50,697 nucleotides of DNA from an uncultured Rivibacter sp. (GTDB lineage Bacteria; Pseudomonadota; Gammaproteobacteria; Burkholderiales; Burkholderiaceae): contig CAMLNA010000015.1 of NCBI GenBank assembly GCA_946481025.1, positions 1 through 50,697 of the forward strand, in the 5' to 3' direction. The position numbers were made by a program, and so were the translations under genes. The notes below the pieces were generated by a model. That model ran no database searches, was not told the DNA's origin, and saw only the letters and a program-made list of their open reading frames with translations. Within the stretch, counting starts at the first letter, position 1, and the number at the start of each line of letters is the position of its first letter. Below, piece by piece: positions 27,568-36,701 of the stretch.

Positions 27568-28266
27568 ATGCGCCTGTCCCAGATCCTGTTTTCCCAAGGC
27601 TTCGGCGCCCGCCGCGAATGCGAGGGCCTTGTCGCCCACGGCCTGGTCAAGGTGGGCGGCGAAGTCGTCGACGACCCGCAGGCGGAATTCGACGTCAGCC
27701 ACGGCCTGGCCTTCGAGGTCGACGGCCTGCCCTGGGCCTACCACGAGAAGGCCCTGGTGATGCTGCACAAGCCGGCCGGCTACGAGTGCTCGCTCAAGCC
27801 TTCGGCCTGGCCGGGGGTCCACACCCTGCTGCCCCTGCCGCTGCGCCGCCGCGGCGTGCAGCCGGTGGGCCGGCTCGACCAGGACACCACGGGCCTGCTG
27901 CTGCTCACCGACGACGGCCCCCTGCTGCACAAGCTCACCTCGCCCAAGCACCATGTGCCCAAGGTCTACGAGGTGACGGCGAAGCACCCGCTCAGCCGGC
28001 AGCAGGTCGACCGGCTGCTGGCCGGCGTGGTGCTCGACGACGACCCGAAGCCGGTGAAGGCGGACGCCGCCGAAGTCACCGGCGAGACCACGCTGCGCCT
28101 CACGCTCGTCCAGGGCAAGTACCACCAGGTCAAGCGCATGCTGGCCGCGGTGGGCAATCGCTGCGAGCAGCTGCACCGCAGCCGCGTCGGCGGCCTGGTG
28201 CTGCCCCACGACCTCCCCCCGGGCAAATGGCTCTGGGTGGACGACCCTTCGGCGATCTTTCGATAA
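27568..28266 (+). CDS. rsuA: 16S rRNA pseudouridine synthase, RsuA family
   Basis: This 232-residue protein has an N-terminal S4 RNA-binding domain (MRLSQILFSQGFGARRECEGL) and the pseudouridine synthase domain with the catalytic motif GRLDQDTTGLLL, where D104 is the nucleophile. The C-terminal motif LVQGKYHQVKRMLAAVGN is typical of the RsuA/RluB/E/F group. E. coli RsuA modifies U516 of 16S rRNA and is 231 residues. The gene starts eight bases after the hydrolase stop and ends nine bases before ribF. Confidence 0.92.
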   Translation: MRLSQILFSQGFGARRECEGLVAHGLVKVGGEVVDDPQAEFDVSHGLAFEVDGLPWAYHEKALVMLHKPAGYECSLKPSAWPGVHTLLPLPLRRRGVQPVGRLDQDTTGLLLLTDDGPLLHKLTSPKHHVPKVYEVTAKHPLSRQQVDRLLAGVVLDDDPKPVKADAAEVTGETTLRLTLVQGKYHQVKRMLAAVGNRCEQLHRSRVGGLVLPHDLPPGKWLWVDDPSAIFR

Positions 28267-28274
28267 TCGCCGCC

Positions 28275-29297
28275 ATGCGTGTCTTTCGCGGTCTCAACCA
28301 CAGCGCCCTCGCCCCGGCCTGCGCGCTCACCATCGGCAACTTCGACGGCGTGCACCGCGGCCACCAGGCCATGCTGGCGCTGCTGCGCAACGAGGCGGCA
28401 CACCGCGGCCTGCCGGTGTGCGTGCTGACCTTCGAGCCGCACCCGCGCGACTACTTCGCCAAGCGCGCGGGCACGCCCGAAAAGGCGCCGGCCCGCATCG
28501 CCACGCTGCGAGACCAGCTGAGCGAGCTCGAACGGTGCGGCGTCGACCAGGTGGTGGTGTTGCGCTTCAACGAGGCGCTGGCCAGCCAGAGCCCGCAGCA
28601 GTTCATCGACAACGTGCTCGTCAAGGGGCTGGGTGCTCGCTACGTGCTGGTGGGCGACGACTTCCGCTTCGGCGCCAGGCGGGCCGGCGACTACGCCATG
28701 CTCGACGCCGCCGGCCCCGCAGCAGGTTTCGACGTGGCCCGCATGATGAGCTACGAGGTGCACGGGCTGCGCGTGTCCAGCTCGGCGGTCCGCGAAGCAC
28801 TGGCCGCCGGCGACATGGAGCAGGCCGCCGCCTTGCTGGGCCGCCCCTACAGCATCAGCGGCCATGTCATCCATGGCCGCAAGCTGGGACGCGAGCTGGG
28901 CGCCGAGCCCGGCCGGTTCAACGGGTTTCGCACGCTGAACCTGCGCTTCCACCACCCGAAGCCGGCTGCGCACGGCATCTTCGCCGTGCGCACGCACGGA
29001 CTCGCCGAGGCACCCATCGACGGCGTGGCCAGCCTGGGCGTGCGCCCCACCATCGAAGACGCCGGCCGCGTGCTGCTCGAAGTGCACTGCCTCGACTGGC
29101 CTGCTGCAGCGCTGGGGCCGGAGGGGGGCTACGGTAAACTCGTCCGCGTGGAACTCCTGCACAAACTTCGCGACGAAGCCCGCTTCGAAGGCCTCGAAGC
29201 CCTCACGGCCGCCATCCGGCGCGACGTGGAGCAGGCGCGCGAGGTGCTCGCGGCACATGCAGCCGTGCGCCGCCAGACCACCCGCGATCGAATTTGA
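28275..29297 (+). CDS. ribF: Bifunctional riboflavin kinase/FAD synthetase RibF
   Basis: This 340-residue enzyme makes FMN from riboflavin and then FAD. The N-terminal FAD synthetase domain has LTIGNFDGVHRGHQAML and GDDFRFGARRAGDY, and the loop HGLRVSSSAVREAL. The C-terminal kinase domain has GHVIHGRKLGRELG, LRFHHPKPAAHGIFAV and GVASLGVRPTI. The start ATG is nine bases after the rsuA stop; the frame is open upstream only as a shadow of rsuA. ribF next to ileS and lspA is a common order in proteobacteria. GATAAT over the rsuA stop may act as a -10. Confidence 0.96.
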   Translation: MRVFRGLNHSALAPACALTIGNFDGVHRGHQAMLALLRNEAAHRGLPVCVLTFEPHPRDYFAKRAGTPEKAPARIATLRDQLSELERCGVDQVVVLRFNEALASQSPQQFIDNVLVKGLGARYVLVGDDFRFGARRAGDYAMLDAAGPAAGFDVARMMSYEVHGLRVSSSAVREALAAGDMEQAAALLGRPYSISGHVIHGRKLGRELGAEPGRFNGFRTLNLRFHHPKPAAHGIFAVRTHGLAEAPIDGVASLGVRPTIEDAGRVLLEVHCLDWPAAALGPEGGYGKLVRVELLHKLRDEARFEGLEALTAAIRRDVEQAREVLAAHAAVRRQTTRDRI

Positions 29298-29390
29298 GTG
29301 ACTTGTGACCGGTGGGCAGGTGCCAGTGCCCCCCAACGGATTGCCAACGAGTCACAAGTCACTGGTCACCCGTCACCGTGCGCCGCCCCC
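29297..29390. repeat. GTCAC/GTGAC repeat element between ribF and ileS
   Basis: AGTGACTTGTGAC (29297-29309) and GTCACAAGTCACT (29351-29363) are a perfect 13-base inverted repeat around a 41-base centre. Further GGTCACC and CGTCACC units follow up to 29390. The motif family is shared with 13051-13080. The element fills nearly the whole gap. Confidence 0.6.
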
Positions 29391-29404
29391 GGCGCACCCA
29401 AGCC

Positions 29405-32248
29405 ATGAACGACAAGACCACCGAGGGTCAGGACTACCGCGCCACCCTCAACCTGCCCGACACCCCCTTCCCCATGCGCGGCGACCTGCCCAAGCGCGAG
29501 CCCGGCTGGGTGAAGGCCTGGGACGAACAAGGCATCTACAAGAAGCTGCGTGACGCGCGCTGCGGCAAGCCGAAGTTCGTGCTGCACGACGGCCCGCCCT
29601 ACGCCAACGGCCAGATCCACATCGGCCACGCCGTCAACAAGGTGCTCAAGGACATGATCGTCAAGGCGCGGCAGTTGGCCGGCTTCGATGCCGTCTACGT
29701 GCCGGGCTGGGACTGCCACGGCCTGCCGATCGAGAACCAGATCGAGAAGACCTACGGCCGCAACCTGAGCCGCGACGAGGTGCAGGCCAAAAGCCGGGCC
29801 TACGCCGCCGAGCAGATCGACCAGCAGCGCGCCGACTTCAAGCGCCTGGGCGTGCTGGGCGACTGGGAACGGCCCTACCGCACCATGGACTTCGGCAACG
29901 AGGCCGGCGAGATCCGCGCGTTGAAGCGCCTCATGGAGCGCGGCTACGTCTACCGTGGCCTGAAGCCGGTGTACTGGTGCTTCGACTGCGGCTCCTCGCT
30001 GGCTGAATTCGAGATCGAATACGCCGACAAGACCTCGCCCACCGTGGACGTGGCTTTCCTGTGCGCCGAGCCCGACAAGCTGGCGGCCGCCTTCGGCCTG
30101 CCGCGCCTGCACAAGGACGCCTTCGTGGTCATCTGGACCACCACGCCTTGGACCATCCCCGCCAACCAGGCGCTGAACCTCAACCCTGCGCTCGACTACG
30201 CGCTGGTCGACACCGACCGCGGCCTCCTGCTGCTGGCCGAAGCGCTGGTCGAAAAATGCCTGGCCCGCTACGGCCTGCAGGGCAAGGTGCTCGCCACAAC
30301 CAAGGGCGCCAAACTCGACCGGCTGGACTTCTACCACCCGTTGGCGCACGTGCACCCCGGCTTCAACCGCCGCAGCCCGGTGTACCTGGCCGACTACGCC
30401 ACCGCCGAAGACGGCACCGGCATCGTGCACTCGGCCCCGGCCTACGGCGTGGACGACTTCAACTCGTGCATCGCGCACGGCATGAAGCACGACCACATCC
30501 TGAATCCCGTGCAGGGCAACGGCGTGTACTCGGCCGACCTGCCGCTTTTCGGCGGGCAGTTCATCTGGAAGGCCAACCCCGCCATCGTCGAGGCTCTGCA
30601 GAACGCCGGGCGCCTGATGGCCACCGACAAGCTGCTGCACAGCTACCCGCACTGCTGGCGCCACAAGACCCCGGTGATCTACCGCGCCGCCGCACAGTGG
30701 TTCGTGCGCATGGACGAAGGCGCGGGCGTGTTCACCGCAGACAAGGCCCCCGGCACGCTGCGCCAGACGGCGCTCGCCGCCATCGACGCCACCTCGTTCT
30801 ACCCCGAGAACGGCCGCGCCCGGCTGCGCGACATGATCGGCAACCGCCCCGACTGGTGCATCTCGCGCCAGCGCAACTGGGGCGTGCCGCTGCCCTTCTT
30901 CCTGCACAAGGTGACGGGCGAGCTGCACCCCGACACGCTCGAGTTCGTGGAGCGTGCGGCGGCCCTGGTGGAAAAAGGCGGCGTGGAAGCCTGGGCCAAG
31001 CTCGACCCCGCCGAATGGCTGGGTGCCGAAGCGGCCGACTACAGCAAGAGCAACGACATCCTCGACGTGTGGTTCGACTCGGGGAGCACCTTCTTCCACG
31101 TGCTGCGCGGCAGCCACGAAGGCGGCCGCCACGACCACGGGCCCGAAGCCGATCTCTACCTCGAAGGCCACGACCAGCACCGCGGCTGGTTCCATTCGTC
31201 GCTGCTCATCGCCAGCGCCATGGAAGGCCGCGCGCCCTACAAGGGCCTGCTCACGCACGGCTTCACGGTCGACGGCCAGGGCCGCAAGATGAGCAAGTCG
31301 CTCGGCAACGTCGTCGCGCCCCAGGCGGTGAGCGACAAGCTGGGCGCCGAGATCATCCGCCTGTGGGTGGCAGCCACCGACTATTCGGGCGACCTCGGCA
31401 TCGACGACAAGATCCTCGCCCGCGTGGTGGACGCCTACCGCCGCATCCGCAACACGCTGCGCTTCCTGCTGGCCAACACGTCGGACTTCGACCCCAAGGC
31501 CGACGCGGTGCCGCTCGACCAGATGCTCGAGGTCGACCGCCATGCGCTGACGCGCGCGGCCGAGCTGCAGGCCGAGATCCTGGCGCACTACGAGGTCTAC
31601 GAGTTCCACCCGGTGGTGGCCAAGCTGCAGGTGTACTGCTCCGAGGACCTGGGCGCCTTCTACCTCGACGTGCTGAAGGACCGGCTCTACACCACCGCAC
31701 CCAGGAGCCTGGCGCGCCGCTCGGCACAGACGGCGCTGTGGCACATCACGCACAGCATGCTGCGATGGATGGCCCCCTTCCTGAGCTTCACCGCCGAGGA
31801 AGCCTGGCCCATCTTCGCGCCCGGCACGTCGCCCTCCATCTTCACCGAGACCTACTGGAACCTGCCCAACCCCGACGAAGGGCTGCTGGCCAAGTGGCGC
31901 CGCATCCACGAGATCCGCGACGCGGTCAACAAGGAGATCGAAGCCGTGCGCGCCACCGGCCAGGTGGGCTCGTCGCTGCAGGCCGAGATCACCATCACGG
32001 TGGGCGCCGAAGACCATGCGCTGCTCGCCTCGCTGGGTGACGACCTGAAGTTCGTGACCATCACGTCGAAGGCCACGCTCAAGCAGGGCAGCGAGCTGGT
32101 CGTCGAGGTGACGCCCAGCAGCGCTGCCAAGTGCGAGCGCTGCTGGCACTGGCGCGACGACGTGGGCCACGACGCGGCCCACCCGACGATCTGCGGCCGC
32201 TGCACGAGCAATCTCTTTGGCGCGGGCGAAACCCGCAAGGTGGCCTGA
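29405..32248 (+). CDS. ileS: Isoleucyl-tRNA synthetase
   Basis: This 947-residue class I synthetase charges tRNA-Ile. It has the HIGH motif in [11 protein letters not shown] and the KMSKS motif in RKMSKSLGN. The CP1 editing domain includes [16 protein letters not shown] and [18 protein letters not shown]-terminal zinc finger has CERCWHW and [10 protein letters not shown]. Length matches the bacterial type (E. coli 938). The ATG at 29405 gives the usual start; the open frame upstream to 29312 runs through the repeat element. lspA follows after five bases, a widely conserved pair. Confidence 0.97.
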   Translation: MNDKTTEGQDYRATLNLPDTPFPMRGDLPKREPGWVKAWDEQGIYKKLRDARCGKPKFVLHDGPPYANGQIHIGHAVNKVLKDMIVKARQLAGFDAVYVPGWDCHGLPIENQIEKTYGRNLSRDEVQAKSRAYAAEQIDQQRADFKRLGVLGDWERPYRTMDFGNEAGEIRALKRLMERGYVYRGLKPVYWCFDCGSSLAEFEIEYADKTSPTVDVAFLCAEPDKLAAAFGLPRLHKDAFVVIWTTTPWTIPANQALNLNPALDYALVDTDRGLLLLAEALVEKCLARYGLQGKVLATTKGAKLDRLDFYHPLAHVHPGFNRRSPVYLADYATAEDGTGIVHSAPAYGVDDFNSCIAHGMKHDHILNPVQGNGVYSADLPLFGGQFIWKANPAIVEALQNAGRLMATDKLLHSYPHCWRHKTPVIYRAAAQWFVRMDEGAGVFTADKAPGTLRQTALAAIDATSFYPENGRARLRDMIGNRPDWCISRQRNWGVPLPFFLHKVTGELHPDTLEFVERAAALVEKGGVEAWAKLDPAEWLGAEAADYSKSNDILDVWFDSGSTFFHVLRGSHEGGRHDHGPEADLYLEGHDQHRGWFHSSLLIASAMEGRAPYKGLLTHGFTVDGQGRKMSKSLGNVVAPQAVSDKLGAEIIRLWVAATDYSGDLGIDDKILARVVDAYRRIRNTLRFLLANTSDFDPKADAVPLDQMLEVDRHALTRAAELQAEILAHYEVYEFHPVVAKLQVYCSEDLGAFYLDVLKDRLYTTAPRSLARRSAQTALWHITHSMLRWMAPFLSFTAEEAWPIFAPGTSPSIFTETYWNLPNPDEGLLAKWRRIHEIRDAVNKEIEAVRATGQVGSSLQAEITITVGAEDHALLASLGDDLKFVTITSKATLKQGSELVVEVTPSSAAKCERCWHWRDDVGHDAAHPTICGRCTSNLFGAGETRKVA

Positions 32249-32253
32249 ACACG

Positions 32254-32760
32254 ATGGCAAAGAAGACTTTCGGCAAGCCCGCCGGCGGCGGCGCCAGCCT
32301 GCTCCCCTGGCTCGGCATCGCCGTCATCGTGATCCTGGCGGACCAGTTCACCAAGACGCTCATCCTCGGCTACTTCCAGCACGGCGATTCGCGCCACGTG
32401 ACCGACTTCTTCAACATCGTGCGGGCCCACAACACCGGCGCTGCGTTCTCGTTCCTGGCGGGCGCCTCGGGCTGGCAGCGCTGGTTCTTCGTGGGACTGG
32501 GCGCGGTGGCCACGATCTTCATCGTCTGGATGCTCAAGAAGCACGGCCAGCAGCGCATGTTCGCCTGGGCCCTGTCGCTCATCATGGGCGGCGCCCTGGG
32601 CAACGTGATCGACCGGCTGTTGCACGGCTACGTGGTGGACTTCCTCGACTTCCACTGGGGTGCGCGCCACTTCCCCGCCTTCAACGTGGCCGACAGCGCC
32701 ATCACGCTCGGGGCAGCGCTGCTGATCCTCGACGAACTGCTGCGGGTGCGGCGCAGCTGA
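32254..32760 (+). CDS. lspA: Lipoprotein signal peptidase LspA
   Basis: This 168-residue inner-membrane aspartic protease cuts signal peptides from prolipoproteins. Four transmembrane helices are visible. The catalytic Asp residues are in [19 protein letters not shown] and [15 protein letters not shown], both family signatures. DQFTKTLI and [10 protein letters not shown] are also conserved. It sits five bases after ileS and would be co-transcribed. Its substrates in this window include the CsgG-like and hydrolase lipoproteins. Confidence 0.96.
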   Translation: MAKKTFGKPAGGGASLLPWLGIAVIVILADQFTKTLILGYFQHGDSRHVTDFFNIVRAHNTGAAFSFLAGASGWQRWFFVGLGAVATIFIVWMLKKHGQQRMFAWALSLIMGGALGNVIDRLLHGYVVDFLDFHWGARHFPAFNVADSAITLGAALLILDELLRVRRS

Positions 32761-32775
32761 GGCTCGCAACAGCCG

Positions 32776-32801
32776 GCCGGCTTGACGCAGCTCAAGCCGG
32801 C
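32776..32801. terminator. Hairpin after lspA, possible weak terminator
   Basis: GCCGGCTTGA and TCAAGCCGGC form a perfect ten-base stem with a six-base loop, 16 bases after the lspA stop. No T-run follows, so termination is uncertain; it may instead protect the ileS-lspA mRNA end. Confidence 0.4.
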
Positions 32802-32851
32802 TCGGTGAACACCCGCTTGGCGACACGCTCCCGCGGCCCGTAGGCTGGGCC

Positions 32852-33634
32852 ATGACGACGCCGGCGCCTCGCGACGCGAGTCCCTTCGACATCGAACTGC
32901 GGCCCTTGCGCCCGGGCGACCCGCTGCGCTGGCTGGCCGCCGGCTGGCGCGACTTCACGCGGTGCCCGGGCCTCGGCCTCTTCTATGGCACCTGCTTCAC
33001 CGTCATGGGCTGGCTGCTGGTGCTGGTGTTCCGGCATGCGCCGGCCTACACGCTGGCGCTGTCGGCCGGCTTCCTGCTGATGGGCCCCTTCCTGTGCCTC
33101 GGTCTGTACCAGGCGAGCCGGGCCCTGGAGCGCGGTGAACCAGCCGACCTGGGCGACTCGCTGCTGGCCTTCGAGGCGCGCCTGGGCACCATGGCCATCT
33201 TCGGCGGCGTGCTGCTCATCCTCGAAATGGTGTGGGCCCGGGCCTCGCTGGTGGTGTTTGCGTTGAGCTTCGACGGCATGCCTGATTTCAAGGGCTCGCT
33301 GCTCGCACTGCTGGACCCCGCGAACCTGGAGTTCATCGTGGCCTACGTGGCGGTGGGCGGGCTGTTCGCCGGGATCATCTTCGCGGCCAGCGTGGTGAGC
33401 CTGCCGATGATCCTGGACCGCGACGTGGACGCGATCACCGCGTCGCTCACCAGCCTGCGGCTGGTGCTGGGGCAGCCGGGCGTGCTGCTGCTGTGGGGCG
33501 CGCTGCTCACCACCCTGGTGGCGCTGGCGATGCTGCCCGGCTTCCTGGGCTTGCTGGTGGTGGGGCCGTGGCTGGGGCATGCGAGCTGGCATGCGTATCG
33601 GCGGGCGGTGGGGATGACAACTTCCAGTCATTGA
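32852..33634 (+). CDS. DUF2189 family integral membrane protein
   Basis: This 260-residue protein matches the DUF2189 family. A soluble start (FDIELRPLRPGDPLRWLAAGWRDF) leads to about six transmembrane helices. Conserved features are FLLMGPFLCLGLYQASRALERGEP between helices and VSLPMILDRDVDAITASLTSL, typical of this family. The start ATG at 32852 is in a gap of 91 bases after lspA containing a hairpin. Function is unknown. In other proteobacteria such proteins are sometimes next to cytochrome c oxidase genes, but not here. Confidence 0.85.
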   Translation: MTTPAPRDASPFDIELRPLRPGDPLRWLAAGWRDFTRCPGLGLFYGTCFTVMGWLLVLVFRHAPAYTLALSAGFLLMGPFLCLGLYQASRALERGEPADLGDSLLAFEARLGTMAIFGGVLLILEMVWARASLVVFALSFDGMPDFKGSLLALLDPANLEFIVAYVAVGGLFAGIIFAASVVSLPMILDRDVDAITASLTSLRLVLGQPGVLLLWGALLTTLVALAMLPGFLGLLVVGPWLGHASWHAYRRAVGMTTSSH

Positions 33635-33679
33635 GGTCCGCACGAGCCTCAACCGGCCGATAATTCACTCCCACGGCGA

Positions 33680-33692
33680 CTACATGCTGTAG
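33680..33692 (+). promoter_or_regulatory. Short inverted repeat before the Panacea gene
   Basis: CTACA-TGC-TGTAG is an exact five-base inverted repeat 14 bases before the start codon of the Panacea antitoxin gene. It could be an operator for autoregulation. The arms are short and chance is possible. Confidence 0.3.
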
Positions 33693-33705
33693 AGACCTCC
33701 GGAAC

Positions 33706-34299
33706 ATGCCCGTCCTGACAAACTCCGAACGAGAACGGCTGCTGCAAGCAGTCGTATTCTTTGCGTCAAAGGTCGAGGCGCTGGGCAAGATCAAGCTCTT
33801 CAAGCTGCTCTATCTCTTCGACTTCGAGCACTTCCGGCAGACAGGGAAGAGCGCAACCGGGCTTGACTATCAAGCATGGAAGCTCGGCCCCGTGCCCGTA
33901 GAACTCATGGATGAGTGGGAGGATCTGGGCCCTGACCTTGCGCGGCTGGTGCACATCGCTCCCGAGCGAGTCATCGACTACGAGCGTCAATCAGTCAAGC
34001 TCAACGAGGGCGTCCGGTTCGACTCGGAACCGTTCAGCCCCCGGCAACTGCGCATCCTGGAACAACTGGCTGAGCAGTTCCGCTCAGAGTTGTCGGATCG
34101 CATGGTTGACGTGACTCACGCACAAAATGGTGCTTGGGCCCGGACGTGGCGTGACGGCGAAGGGAAGTACCAGGAAATCCCGTACGCGCTGGCGATCTCC
34201 GACGCCGATGCCGACGCAGTGACGTTGCGCCACCTTGGAGAGGAACAAGCGATGTACCGGGCCGCGCTCGTTGCTGCGCGACATGCAGAACCGGAGTGA
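33706..34299 (+). CDS. Panacea domain (DUF4065/SocA-like) antitoxin
   Basis: This 197-residue protein carries the Panacea (DUF4065) domain, found in antitoxins of many toxin-antitoxin pairs. The signature is clear: LGKIKLFKLLYLFDFEHFRQTG, LDYQAWKLGPVPVELMDEWEDLG, then FSPRQLRILEQLAEQF and the VTHAQNGAWARTW segment. The codons are less G/C-ending than in the flanking genes, suggesting acquisition by transfer. Its TGA stop overlaps a GTG of the next gene as GTGA, so the two are coupled. From the family, it should neutralise the partner protein. No Panacea-type N-terminal DNA-binding extension is visible; the domain starts almost at once. Confidence 0.85.
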   Translation: MPVLTNSERERLLQAVVFFASKVEALGKIKLFKLLYLFDFEHFRQTGKSATGLDYQAWKLGPVPVELMDEWEDLGPDLARLVHIAPERVIDYERQSVKLNEGVRFDSEPFSPRQLRILEQLAEQFRSELSDRMVDVTHAQNGAWARTWRDGEGKYQEIPYALAISDADADAVTLRHLGEEQAMYRAALVAARHAEPE

Positions 34300-34763
34300 G
34301 CGTTTCCCGCATGACAATCAGCGCCACTCCGGAACCCGGGCACATCTGGCGCGACAACTGCTACTACCTCGAACCTCAAACCGGGGCGTGCAAGCCGAAG
34401 TATGTTTTGGTGTTGGCGGTGGCAGCTGACGGCGATCTCGTGACCGCGGTCCTGACCAGTCGCCCCAACGGACTGACCGACACTCCAGCGTGCTGCCTGG
34501 GGCCGCCGAGAGCTGGCTACTACGTCGGAGCGCCCGGAGGGGTTCTCACTCGCCCAACCTGGATCGACTTCACCAGCCTCCAAGATGTGGACAAGGCCGA
34601 CTTTGTGCGGTGGTGCAGGCAAGGACGCCTCAGCCAAATTCCGCGAGGCTTGCCCGCAAGCGCATTCTGCGGCGCTCTGAGGTGCCTGCTGGGCTTCGAC
34701 GACCTCACGAAGCGGCAGGGGCGGCTGCTGGGCAGCGTCATCGAGGGACTCGGCTGCCCTTAG
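34296..34763 (+). CDS. Probable toxin partner of the Panacea antitoxin, PemK/MazF-like
   Basis: This 155-residue protein (150 from the ATG at 34311) overlaps the Panacea stop codon by four bases when started at GTG. No family is certain. The pattern GHIWRDNCYYLE, KPKYVLVLAVAADGDLVTAVLTSRP and RPTWIDFTSLQDVDKADF recalls the small beta-barrel of PemK/MazF ribonucleases, including the early Gly, the VLVLA strand and the LTS strand. It is rich in Cys and Arg. Codon use is again atypical. Gene order, coupling and partner make a toxin role likely. The residues needed for RNA cutting cannot be verified by eye. Confidence 0.6.
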   Translation: MSVSRMTISATPEPGHIWRDNCYYLEPQTGACKPKYVLVLAVAADGDLVTAVLTSRPNGLTDTPACCLGPPRAGYYVGAPGGVLTRPTWIDFTSLQDVDKADFVRWCRQGRLSQIPRGLPASAFCGALRCLLGFDDLTKRQGRLLGSVIEGLGCP

Positions 34764-34799
34764 GACGGTCGCCCGCGGCTGCGAGCACAGCGAGTGATG

Positions 34800-35540
34800 T
34801 CACTGGCCACCAAGAATCGCCTTCGCCACCCCCCGCAGGATATGCACCTCCTCCTGCGACAGGTCCACCCGGTTGACCAACTGGTTCAGCCGGGGCAGCA
34901 GCTTCTTCGGCGCCTTCGGGTCCAGGAAGCCCAGGTGCACCAGCGCCTCTTCCCAGTGCGCCAGCAGCCCCTGCACGGCCACGCCGTCGGCCAGCTTGGG
35001 GTCGGGCGTGCGGCCCTTCACCGCAAAGCCGCCCAGCGCCTGGCGCCATTCGTAGGCGACGACCTGCACCGCCTGCGCGAGGTTGAGCGAGCCGTAGTCC
35101 GGATGGGTGGGGATGGAAAGGCAGGCATGGCAGCGGTACACGTCGTCGTTGCTCATGCCGTAGCGCTCGGAGCCGAACACGAAGGCCACGCGATGCGGTG
35201 ACCCGGACAGCTCCGGCAGCAACGCACGCGGGGCGTGGGTGGGCGGGCCGAAGTCGCGCGGGGTCATGGCGGTGGCGCAGGCGTAGCTCACGCCTTCAAG
35301 CGCCTCGGGCAGCGTCTGCACCACCTTGGCGCGAACCAGGATGTCGGCGGCGCCGCTGGCCATGGCGACCGTCTCCTCCTGCACCAGCACGTCGGCAAAG
35401 CGCGGCGCCACCAGCACCAGGTCGGAAAAGCCCATCACTTTCATCGCGCGGGCGGCGGCGCCCACGTTGCCGGCGTGGCTGGTGCCGATCAGGACGAAGC
35501 GGGTGGTGTCGGCGGGGGGCTTGCTTGCGGAGGCGGGCAT
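34800..35540 (-). CDS. trmJ: tRNA (cytidine/uridine-32-2'-O)-methyltransferase TrmJ
   Basis: This 246-residue SPOUT enzyme methylates the ribose of position 32 in tRNA. The family motifs are present: [50 protein letters not shown] (motif 2) and [19 protein letters not shown] (motif 3, SAM knot). The C-terminal helices ([16 protein letters not shown]) match TrmJ. It is convergent with the Panacea cassette and divergent from suhB, separated by 139 bases. E. coli TrmJ (246) and suhB are also neighbours, which supports the assignment. Confidence 0.94.
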   Translation of the reverse strand: MPASASKPPADTTRFVLIGTSHAGNVGAAARAMKVMGFSDLVLVAPRFADVLVQEETVAMASGAADILVRAKVVQTLPEALEGVSYACATAMTPRDFGPPTHAPRALLPELSGSPHRVAFVFGSERYGMSNDDVYRCHACLSIPTHPDYGSLNLAQAVQVVAYEWRQALGGFAVKGRTPDPKLADGVAVQGLLAHWEEALVHLGFLDPKAPKKLLPRLNQLVNRVDLSQEEVHILRGVAKAILGGQ

Positions 35541-35570
35541 CGGTCACAGCGCGCCGGAGGGGCGGCCGGT

Positions 35571-35576
35571 TAAAAT
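35571..35576 (+). promoter_or_regulatory. Probable -10 box of suhB
   Basis: TAAAAT matches five of six -10 consensus bases and lies about 100 bases before the suhB start, in the divergent trmJ-suhB gap. No convincing -35 is 16-18 bases upstream. Confidence 0.35.
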
Positions 35577-35679
35577 CCGCGTCCATTATCTGGCGCCGCT
35601 CCTCCCCACCGACGAGCCGGCGCCTTGCTCTTTCCTCCCGTCAGCCGTCCTCCATTCGCCGCCGCAGGTCCGTACAGCC

Positions 35680-36681
35680 ATGTCCCAAGCCGCCCTCCAC
35701 CCCATGCTCAACATCGCCGTCAAGGCGGCACGCGCCGCCGGGTCGATCATCAACCGGGCCGCGCTCGACGTGGAGAAGCTGCAGGTGCAGGCCAAGTCGC
35801 ACAACGACTTCGTCACCGAGGTGGACCAGGCGGCCGAGCAGGCGATCATCGAGGTGCTGACCCAGGCCTACCCCGGCCACGGCATCCTGGCCGAAGAATC
35901 CGGCCGCACGCATGGCGCGAAGGACAGCGACTACCTCTGGATCATCGATCCGCTGGACGGCACCACCAACTTCATCCACGGCTTCCCGGTGTATGCGGTG
36001 TCCATTGCGCTCGCCTTCCGCGGCCAGGTCCAGCAGGCGGTGGTGTACGACCCGGCGCGCAACGACCTGTTCTACGCCTCCAAGGGCCGCGGCGCCTACC
36101 TGAACGACCGCCGCATCCGCGTGTCCAAGCGCAGCCGCATGATCGAGTCGCTCATCGGCACCGGCTTCCCGTTCCGCAAGGGCGACAACTTCAAGCGCTA
36201 CCTGAAGATGTTCGAGGACGTGATGCAGGTGTGCGCCGGCCTGCGCCGCCCCGGCGCCGCGGCGCTCGACCTGTGCTACGTGGCGGCCGGTTACTACGAC
36301 GGCTTCTTCGAGACCGGCCTCAACCCCTGGGACGTGGCCGCGGGCTCGCTCATGATCACCGAGGCCGGCGGCCTGGTGGGCAACTTCACCGGCGAGGCGG
36401 ACTTCCTGTTCCAGCGCGAGGTGGTGGCGGGCAACCCGAAGATCTACGCGCAGCTGGTGCAGATCCTGACGCCCTACACCCGCGTCATCAAGGACGACGA
36501 CACCACCAGCAAGGTCGCCGCGGCCGCAGCGCCTGAAGGCTCGCCCGAGGAAGCGCTGGCCGAGGCCCTGAAGGCCGGCGAGAAGAAGGCCGATGACAAG
36601 CCCGCGCCCGCGAAGAAGGGGCCGGTGCGCATCCGCAAGGCCGACATCGAGGCCGGCAAGGACAAGGACGCTCCGTTCTAA
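35680..36681 (+). CDS. suhB: Inositol-1-monophosphatase SuhB with long C-terminal tail
   Basis: This 333-residue protein has the full inositol monophosphatase domain. The metal-binding motifs are AEESGR (Glu), [20 protein letters not shown] (Asp/Asp) and [19 protein letters not shown] (Asp). E. coli SuhB is 267 residues and also works with NusA/B/E/G in rRNA antitermination. Here about 60 extra residues rich in Ala, Lys, Glu and Pro follow residue 270 ([16 protein letters not shown], then [17 protein letters not shown]), a flexible charged tail. ATG at 35680 is the conserved start; upstream in-frame residues are antisense to trmJ. Confidence 0.93.
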   Translation: MSQAALHPMLNIAVKAARAAGSIINRAALDVEKLQVQAKSHNDFVTEVDQAAEQAIIEVLTQAYPGHGILAEESGRTHGAKDSDYLWIIDPLDGTTNFIHGFPVYAVSIALAFRGQVQQAVVYDPARNDLFYASKGRGAYLNDRRIRVSKRSRMIESLIGTGFPFRKGDNFKRYLKMFEDVMQVCAGLRRPGAAALDLCYVAAGYYDGFFETGLNPWDVAAGSLMITEAGGLVGNFTGEADFLFQREVVAGNPKIYAQLVQILTPYTRVIKDDDTTSKVAAAAAPEGSPEEALAEALKAGEKKADDKPAPAKKGPVRIRKADIEAGKDKDAPF

Positions 36682-36701
36682 GCGCCGAGGGGCCCGCCAG
36701 C

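Noticed and set aside
29366..32260. Long open frame antisense to ileS, about 960 residues
   Set aside because: High GC with G/C third bases makes long antisense frames common; the ileS frame has every family motif and the antisense product has none. Similar frames opposite fdnG and mutS were rejected for the same reason.
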